Of a stretch of 64,000 bases of DNA, positions 57,360-64,000 are shown in pieces (positions within the stretch are counted from its first letter, which is position 1; each line of letters opens with the position of its first letter). Below the pieces are notes generated by a model. The model ran no database searches and had not been told where the DNA came from. It saw only the letters and a list, made by a program, of their open reading frames with translations. Source of the stretch: Deltaproteobacteria bacterium (GTDB lineage Bacteria; Desulfobacterota; Desulfobulbia; Desulfobulbales; Desulfurivibrionaceae); assembly GCA_021847425.1 (NCBI GenBank), contig JAJZRF010000006.1, forward strand, positions 1 through 64,000, in the 5' to 3' direction. Both the position numbers and the translations under genes were made by a program.

Positions 57360-59906
57360 ATGGACAAAGTCAAAAGAACCAGCAGCCCCATATATACCTT
57401 CTTCCCTGCCGAGGTCGAGGGGTTCGATTTGCTGGGGGAGCTGGCCCTGGATATGCGCTGGTCCTGGAATCACGCGGCCGACGAAATATGGGCGCGGCTC
57501 GATCCGGATCTCTGGGGCCTCACCTACAACCCCTGGCTCGTTCTGCAAACCGTTTCGCGGAGCCGGCTTCAGCAGGCATTGGCCGATCCCGTCTTTAAAA
57601 GAAAAGTCGACGACCTGGTGAAAACCAAACGGTTCGAGGCGGAGGCACCTGCCTGGTTTCAGCAGAGCCATCCCCAGAGTGGTTTGACCTCGGTCGCCTA
57701 TTTCAGCATGGAGTTCATGCTGAGTGAAGCGCTCCCCATTTATTCAGGGGGGCTCGGCAATGTGGCCGGCGACCAGCTCAAGGCGGCAAGCGATCTGGGG
57801 GTGCCGGTGGTCGGAGTGGGACTCCTTTACCAGCAAGGGTATTTCCGTCAGGTGATAGACCGCTCCGGAGCGCAGCAGGCCCTCTTTCCGTACAACGATC
57901 CCGGGCAGTTGCCGATTATGCCTGTACGCGAACCGAACGGGGAATGGTTGCGGCTTAAGATCCTGCTGCCCGGCTATTCCCTTTGGATACGCGCCTGGCA
58001 GGTCCAGGTGGGAAGAGTGACCTTGTACCTGCTGGACAGCAATGACGCGGCAAATTTCCCCACCTATCGAGGGGTGACCAGCGAGCTTTACGGCGGCGGC
58101 CCGGAACAGCGCCTGAGCCAGGAAATGCTCCTCGGAATCGGCGGCTGGCGGCTGCTCGAAGCGCTCGGCATCAAACCGGAGGTCTGCCACCTGAATGAAG
58201 GGCATGCCGCCTTTGCGGTACTGGAACGGGCCCGCAGCTTTATGAAAAAAACCGGCCAGCCATTCGAAGTCGCCCTGGCCGTTACAAAGGCGGGCAATCT
58301 CTTCACCACCCATACCCCGGTAGCTGCCGGATTCGACCGTTTTGACCCGCAGCTTATCGAGCATTACCTCGGTGACTATGCCCGGAACAGTCTCGGCATT
58401 TCCTCCCGGGATCTGTTGGCCCTGGGCCGGCTCAATCCGGAAGATTCCGCGGAAGAATTCAATATGGCGTACCTGGCCGTGCACGGGAGCGGAGCGATCA
58501 ACGGGGTCAGCCGTCTCCATGGGGAGGTGAGCCGGGCCATCTTCCAGCCTCTCTTCCCTCAATGGCCGAGGATCGAGGTGCCGGTGGGCCATGTGACCAA
58601 CGGCGTCCATGTACCCAGCTGGAATTCGGCGGAAGCCGACCTTCTCTGGACTGAATACTGCGGCGACGACCCTTGGCTCGGAACGATTGACGCTCTGGAG
58701 GGACAGATCCACTGTGCGCCTGACGCCAAGCTCTGGCAACTCCGTGCCGATGCCCGCAAATCCCTGGTCGGTTATGTCCGGGAACGGCTTTCCAAGCAAC
58801 TGCCTGCCTCGGGGGCGACCGCCGAGGAGATCGGGAACGCACAGCATATTTTCAATGCCAACACATTAACCCTGGGTTTTGCCCGCCGCTTTGCAACCTA
58901 CAAGAGACCGAACCTGCTCCTGCACGACCCCGAGAGACTGCTTGGCATCCTCACCGACCCGAAACGCCCGGTGCAGCTCATCATTGCCGGCAAGGCCCAT
59001 CCGGCCGACCAGGCAGGACAGGCCATGATCCAGGAATGGGCCCGGTTTATCCAACGCCCCGAGGCAAGCAAGCACGTGGTCTTCCTGAGCGACTACGATA
59101 TGCTGATGACCGAACATCTTGTCCAGGGCGTGGATGTCTGGATCAACACCCCACTCAGACCATGGGAGGCTTGCGGGACAAGCGGCATGAAGGTGCTCGT
59201 CAACGGCGGCCTCAACCTGTCGGAGCTGGATGGCTGGTGGGCGGAGGCCTACACCCCTGAAGTGGGGTGGGCGCTGGGGGACGGAAAGGAACATGACAGC
59301 GACCCGACCTGGGATGCCACCGAGGCCGAGGCGCTCTACACGCTCCTTGAGCAGGAAGTGATCCCCGAATTTTACAACCGCGACCACGACGGTATCCCTG
59401 TTGAATGGGTAACCCGCATCCGCAAAAGCATGGCGCGCCTGACCACGCACTTTTCCAGCAATCGCACGGTGCGCCAGTATACCGCGCAATACTATCTGCC
59501 TGCCGCGGCTGCTTACCAGGAACGCGCGGCCGGCAAACAGGCCGGGGGGGTGCAGATGGTGGAGTGGCGCCACGCCCTGGAACTGGCCTGGGGCAATCTG
59601 CGCTTCGGCGATGTCAAAATTGCCCGGGAAGGAGATCGTCAGATATTCGAGGTCCAGGTCTACCTGAACAGCCTCGATCCGGATGCGGTTCGGGTCGAAT
59701 TATACGCGGAAGGGCTTAACGGCGGCGATCCTGTCCGCTTGGAGATGACCCGCGGCCCGAAGCTGGTTGGCGCGGAAAACGGCTACAGCTATGGCGCGCA
59801 GGTGCAGGCGACCCGGCCGGCCACGGACTATACCGCCCGGGTGATCCCGCACCGCCCAGGCATTGCCGTGCCTCTGGAAGCCGCCCATATCCTGTGGCAG
59901 CGCTGA
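57360..59906 (+). CDS. glgP: Alpha-glucan (glycogen) phosphorylase
   Basis: VAYFSMEFMLSEALPIYSGGLGNVAGDQLKAASDLGVPVVGVGLLY; FARRFATYKRPNLLL; GTSGMKVLVNGGLNLSELDGWW. Confidence 0.96.
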   Translation: MDKVKRTSSPIYTFFPAEVEGFDLLGELALDMRWSWNHAADEIWARLDPDLWGLTYNPWLVLQTVSRSRLQQALADPVFKRKVDDLVKTKRFEAEAPAWFQQSHPQSGLTSVAYFSMEFMLSEALPIYSGGLGNVAGDQLKAASDLGVPVVGVGLLYQQGYFRQVIDRSGAQQALFPYNDPGQLPIMPVREPNGEWLRLKILLPGYSLWIRAWQVQVGRVTLYLLDSNDAANFPTYRGVTSELYGGGPEQRLSQEMLLGIGGWRLLEALGIKPEVCHLNEGHAAFAVLERARSFMKKTGQPFEVALAVTKAGNLFTTHTPVAAGFDRFDPQLIEHYLGDYARNSLGISSRDLLALGRLNPEDSAEEFNMAYLAVHGSGAINGVSRLHGEVSRAIFQPLFPQWPRIEVPVGHVTNGVHVPSWNSAEADLLWTEYCGDDPWLGTIDALEGQIHCAPDAKLWQLRADARKSLVGYVRERLSKQLPASGATAEEIGNAQHIFNANTLTLGFARRFATYKRPNLLLHDPERLLGILTDPKRPVQLIIAGKAHPADQAGQAMIQEWARFIQRPEASKHVVFLSDYDMLMTEHLVQGVDVWINTPLRPWEACGTSGMKVLVNGGLNLSELDGWWAEAYTPEVGWALGDGKEHDSDPTWDATEAEALYTLLEQEVIPEFYNRDHDGIPVEWVTRIRKSMARLTTHFSSNRTVRQYTAQYYLPAAAAYQERAAGKQAGGVQMVEWRHALELAWGNLRFGDVKIAREGDRQIFEVQVYLNSLDPDAVRVELYAEGLNGGDPVRLEMTRGPKLVGAENGYSYGAQVQATRPATDYTARVIPHRPGIAVPLEAAHILWQR

Positions 59907-61567
59907 TGGAATTTCTGCACACAGCAACCTTTATCAACAGCGTTTGGGTGGGCAGCGCTTTTCTCTGCGGTTTTGCCTGCAAACGGCTCAACCTGCCGCC
60001 CATGCTGGGCTTTCTCATTGCCGGCTTTGTCATGAATTTCCTCGGCCTGACCCAGGGCTCCCTGCCCCTGAACAGGATTGCGGATCTGGGCATCATTGTC
60101 CTGCTCTTCACCATCGGCCTCAAGCTTGATCTCAAGGGGTTGGCCAAACGGGAGATCTGGGGCGGGGCCACGCTCCATGCCCTGCTCACCATTTTCCTGC
60201 TGGCCGTGGTGATCCTGGTGGCCGGAACCCTCGGAGCTGCGCATCTCGCCGGCCTCAGCCCGCAGCAAGCCGCCTTGATCGGTTTTGCCTTGAGCTTTTC
60301 CAGCACGGTCTTTGCCGTGAAGGTTCTCGAGGAGAAAGGCGAACTGAACGCCCTGCACGGCCGCGCCGCCATCGGCATCCTCATCATGCAGGATCTGATG
60401 GCCGTATTCTTCCTCACCATCGCCAAGGGCCAACTCCCCTCGCCCTGGGCCTTGGTCCTGCCCGTTTTTCTCCTCGCCATCCGGCCGTTGCTCATGTACA
60501 TCATCGACCATATCGGTCATGGTGAGCTTCTGCCCCTGAGCGGGCTCTTCATCGCCCTTGCCTTGGGCGCCACCAGCTTTTCCCTGGTGGGACTCACGCC
60601 CGACCTGGGCGCTCTTGTAATCGGAATGCTGGTCGGCTCCCATGCCCGGTCCTATGAGCTTTCCACTTCGCTGTACAGCTTCAAGGATATCTTCCTGGTC
60701 GGGTTCTTTTTTCAGATCGGCTTCACCGGCATCCCCAATCTCGGACATGTGCTCGTTGCCTTGGGGCTTACGGCCCTGCTCCTGGCCAAGACCTTTATTT
60801 ACTTCCTGGTTCTGACCCGCTTCCGGCTGCGCGCCAGAACCAGCCTGCTTGCCAGTCTGAGCCTGACCAATTATTCCGAATTCGGCCTGCTCGTTGCCGC
60901 CATTGCCATGAAACAAGGGTGGCTCGGGCCGGACTGGCTGATCATCATCGCCCTGACCCTCTCCTTTTCCTTTTTGCTGGCTGCGCCCTTGAACAGCAGC
61001 GTCCATTTCCTTTACAACCGTTTTGCCGCACAGCTCCAGCGTTTCGAAACCACAATCCGCCATCCCGACGATATCCAGATCGACCTGGATATCGCCGACA
61101 CCCTCATCTTCGGCATGGGGCCCTTCGGGATCATGGCCTATGACACCACCAGGGAACGGTTGGGAGACAGGGTGCTGGCCATTGACTACAACAGGGAAAC
61201 GGTGAAGAAACAGCGTGCCGCCGGCCGCAAGGTGATCTGGGGCGATGCCACGGATTATGATTTCTGGCGCAAGATCGATCTCGGCAAGGTAAAGATCATC
61301 ATGCTCTCCATGAGCAACCACCAGGCAAATCTGCTGGCCCTGCGGGAGATACATTCCGCCGGCTTTCAGGGGCCGGTGACCGCCACAGCCCGCTTCGAGG
61401 ACCAACTGTCGGAGCTGGAGGCAGCCGGGGCCACCGCCGCCTATAATATCTTCTCCGAGGCAGGCGCGGGCTATGCCGACCATGCCTGCCGCGCCACCGG
61501 CCTTGTCTGCAAAACCCCGTTTTTTGTGCCTGCAGGCGAGATACCGCCCATGCCCGAGAGCATATAA
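59906..61567 (+). CDS. CPA2-family K+/H+ antiporter with RCK-N domain
   Basis: MLGFLIAGFVMNFL; SFSSTVFAVKVLEEKGE; FGMGPFGIMAYDTTRERLGDRVLAIDYN. Confidence 0.93.
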   Translation: MEFLHTATFINSVWVGSAFLCGFACKRLNLPPMLGFLIAGFVMNFLGLTQGSLPLNRIADLGIIVLLFTIGLKLDLKGLAKREIWGGATLHALLTIFLLAVVILVAGTLGAAHLAGLSPQQAALIGFALSFSSTVFAVKVLEEKGELNALHGRAAIGILIMQDLMAVFFLTIAKGQLPSPWALVLPVFLLAIRPLLMYIIDHIGHGELLPLSGLFIALALGATSFSLVGLTPDLGALVIGMLVGSHARSYELSTSLYSFKDIFLVGFFFQIGFTGIPNLGHVLVALGLTALLLAKTFIYFLVLTRFRLRARTSLLASLSLTNYSEFGLLVAAIAMKQGWLGPDWLIIIALTLSFSFLLAAPLNSSVHFLYNRFAAQLQRFETTIRHPDDIQIDLDIADTLIFGMGPFGIMAYDTTRERLGDRVLAIDYNRETVKKQRAAGRKVIWGDATDYDFWRKIDLGKVKIIMLSMSNHQANLLALREIHSAGFQGPVTATARFEDQLSELEAAGATAAYNIFSEAGAGYADHACRATGLVCKTPFFVPAGEIPPMPESI

Positions 61568-61621
61568 CTGATGGTTGCCCTGTTTGGCCCCAGAGAATCA
61601 CTCCCACGGAGGAAAGCAATC

Positions 61622-61996
61622 ATGTCCCGCTGCCTGGTGATATTCATTGCCGCCGCTCTCACCGCCTGTGCCACCACGGCAGGATACGAGAAGATTCTCA
61701 ACTCATGGGTCGGCGTCCAGGAGATCGACCTGGTCCGCGGCTGGGGGCCGCCGCTGCAATCATACGAGACCGGGGGGCACAGATTTATCGTCTACTCGTC
61801 GCGCCGCAACGTCTACCTGCCCGGAACGCCTCCGACCTATCAGACAACCATCGTCGGCAATACCGCATACACCAATGCCATTGGCGGCAGCCCCGGAATG
61901 ACCATTGACAAGACGTGCACCACCACCTTTGAGCTTGAAGGCACGCGGGTGATCTCGTGGTCTCACCAGGGCAACGATTGCAAGGCCAGGGAATGA
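61622..61996 (+). CDS. Small lipoprotein
   Basis: Lipobox LTAC after signal peptide. Confidence 0.75.
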   Translation: MSRCLVIFIAAALTACATTAGYEKILNSWVGVQEIDLVRGWGPPLQSYETGGHRFIVYSSRRNVYLPGTPPTYQTTIVGNTAYTNAIGGSPGMTIDKTCTTTFELEGTRVISWSHQGNDCKARE

Positions 61997-62022
61997 ACGC
62001 CTGACGCTGGCCGGCAGTCAGG

Positions 62023-62760
62023 CTATTTGTAAAGGGGTTCCTCGATGATGCGGACGTTCTGCCCAGCCTCGTCACAGAGGGAGGAGCCGTCTTTGCGCAG
62101 ATTTTCCGGCTCTCCCATGCCGGGATTTCCTTTGCGCCGCTGCTCCTCGGAAACTGCGGGGGTTGCCTCCTGCGGCGCCTGGGGTTCGTCCTTCGGCGGC
62201 GGCTGCAGCTGTGCCGGGGCGGAAGCCGCCTTGCCGGGGCTGTCCGCGGATTTGGCCTGGTCCTTGGCAGGGCTTGCCTGCGCCTGGGGCTTTTTCTTAT
62301 CCGGGACAACCTGCTCCGGGGCCGGACTACCTTCCCGGCCAGACCGATCATCCGGCTTTCCCTGGCCTGATTCCTTGTCCGGCGCGATCTTCTGTTCCGC
62401 TTGCCCTGCAGCCTGATTCGTCTTTGCCGCCCCAGGCCCCAGCGGGGATTTCCATTCCTTCAGCCGCGAATCCCCGGCCTCGACACAGGAAAAATAGAGT
62501 TCGTAGGAAATCATGTCGATGCCCAGGTTACAACCGTACTGGAAAATATTCTTCACAAAGAGGTACTGCTTATCCTCCTTGGCGCATCGCGCCTTGGCGC
62601 TTTCCACGGTTTCGGCAAGAACCTTTCTTGAGGTGCTCCAGGCGGAAATCCGGTAAACATCGGGCCCCATCTCCTCGGAGGGAGCCCGGCGCACCGAGCC
62701 GCAACCGTTTGTCATGAGGGCCGCGCCACTAAGCAGCATGCAGAAAAGTATCTTTTTCAT
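62023..62760 (-). CDS. Lipoprotein with Pro/Lys/Ala-rich C-terminal half
   Basis: MKKILFCMLLSGAALMTNGCGS lipobox. Confidence 0.7.
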   Translation of the reverse strand: MKKILFCMLLSGAALMTNGCGSVRRAPSEEMGPDVYRISAWSTSRKVLAETVESAKARCAKEDKQYLFVKNIFQYGCNLGIDMISYELYFSCVEAGDSRLKEWKSPLGPGAAKTNQAAGQAEQKIAPDKESGQGKPDDRSGREGSPAPEQVVPDKKKPQAQASPAKDQAKSADSPGKAASAPAQLQPPPKDEPQAPQEATPAVSEEQRRKGNPGMGEPENLRKDGSSLCDEAGQNVRIIEEPLYK

Positions 62761-62861
62761 CCAGAGTCTGCTCCCGGAATAAGTCCTTATACAAAAAAGG
62801 TAACACATCCGGGCCGGGAGAGCGAAGAAAGAAATCGCCCGCCAGGGAGACATCTTCGCCC

Positions 62862-63968
62862 TCACAAGCTCCATACCGTCAGCATGTCCTGCTCGGGCGG
62901 CAGATCGCTCACCACGGTAAAAGCATGGACAGCAACCGTGCGGCCATTTTCAGTTTCCACCTCCACCCGCCACTGCCCTGCCGGCACATCCTGCTTATAG
63001 GTATAGCCGCGAAAACCGCCATTGCGCCCGCCAAAGAGACCAAAGCCATTGCGGGAGACGGTAACCCAACCGCGCCTGGCGTCGTAATGCTCCCACCGGT
63101 GATAGAGGCGGGTGCTTAGGCCGCCTGGGGCGAAGACGGAGGAAACGCAGTACAAACGCTCGCCCGGAGCAAGATGCACCTCGGTTGACGACTCCCGCCA
63201 GAATTCCCACCAGGGCGCCTTTTCCAGGGTAAGGCGGTACTCGTCCCCCACATGCGCAAAATTTATCCCCACTTTCATATCACGCTTAACCAAGGGAACC
63301 GGAGGGATAAGATCCAGGGGATACGCCACCGCCAGCATGGCGGCGATGATCCAGACCGGCGCCACCCGCCCGGGACACCCCCGGGTATTCTGGCGCAGCA
63401 AATGGGTGAACCCGGCCCCCGCCAGGGTGCTGAGATAAAACCACTTCACGCTGATGCTGCCGACCATGAACGGCAGCACAAAGTTGAAGAGCAACATGGC
63501 GCAAAGCCCGAACAATGCCCAGGTAAGGGTGAAACGATGGTATTTGTCGTTGATGAACTCGTTGGCGACCAGCAACCCGCCAAGACCGATGGACCACAGC
63601 ATGGCGCCCAGGTGACTGGAACTTTCAAAATAGAGAATAAAAAGCGCGCTGAAAAGCCCGCCGAACAGGAACTGAAGCAAGAGAAGAGGGGCGCGCTCCC
63701 ACCATATTGACCGGAAAAGAACGGGCAGGAATGCGTGATGCCTCGGCGTCGCGGCTTGCGTGCCGCCTTCGGAAGCGGCCAGCGCGAGGGCGTGGCGGCG
63801 ATGCCCCAGCCACCACAGGATGGAGGCCGCGCCGGCAAGGTAGCCGGACAGAACCCAGAGGCTCGAAGGGCTTACCGATCGGCCAATGGTAAGCGCGTCC
63901 CACAGAAAGCCGCCGAAAAAAGCGAGGACTGGGAAATAGGCGCGAATATTTGCAAATCTGCTTTGCAC
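62862..63968 (-). CDS. DUF2914-like membrane protein
   Basis: Multiple TM helices; LYHRWEHYDARRGW..GGFRGYTYKQDVPAGQWRVEVETENGRTV. Confidence 0.8.
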   Translation of the reverse strand: MQSRFANIRAYFPVLAFFGGFLWDALTIGRSVSPSSLWVLSGYLAGAASILWWLGHRRHALALAASEGGTQAATPRHHAFLPVLFRSIWWERAPLLLLQFLFGGLFSALFILYFESSSHLGAMLWSIGLGGLLVANEFINDKYHRFTLTWALFGLCAMLLFNFVLPFMVGSISVKWFYLSTLAGAGFTHLLRQNTRGCPGRVAPVWIIAAMLAVAYPLDLIPPVPLVKRDMKVGINFAHVGDEYRLTLEKAPWWEFWRESSTEVHLAPGERLYCVSSVFAPGGLSTRLYHRWEHYDARRGWVTVSRNGFGLFGGRNGGFRGYTYKQDVPAGQWRVEVETENGRTVAVHAFTVVSDLPPEQDMLTVWSL

Positions 63969-64000
63969 GTAGATGTCCTGCGGGGAGACAAGAGGAGGAG

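Overview
GC-rich window that looks deltaproteobacterial / Desulfobacterota-like (taxon inferred only from gene content). The backbone carries an HdrA–MvhD–formate-dehydrogenase cluster with a tRNA-Sec-like gene inside it, a 2-hydroxyacyl-CoA dehydratase-like protein with its activase, modE-modABC, MarC, a USP/P-type ATPase pair, clpB, an ArsB/NhaD-type permease, dinB, glgP, a CPA2 antiporter and lipoproteins. The centre (about 23.8-39.8 kb) is an accessory island with a Phd/RelE module, a mobile-mystery A/B (Fic) module, a 77-spacer CRISPR array, a complete type I-F-like cas operon with cas1 last, and a BRO-family gene. The island sits between copies of the 3' ends of an HDOD gene and a dus gene, suggesting insertion into a convergent HDOD/dus junction. 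Best leads: the rearranged, compact type I-F locus with a structured leader; a pair of overlapping spacers that reveals a GG/CC PAM internally; the three-copy HDOD/dus junction; tRNA-Sec inside the hdr-fdh operon; and dispersed hairpin repeats flanking clpB. All calls come from reading the sequence; no searches were run.
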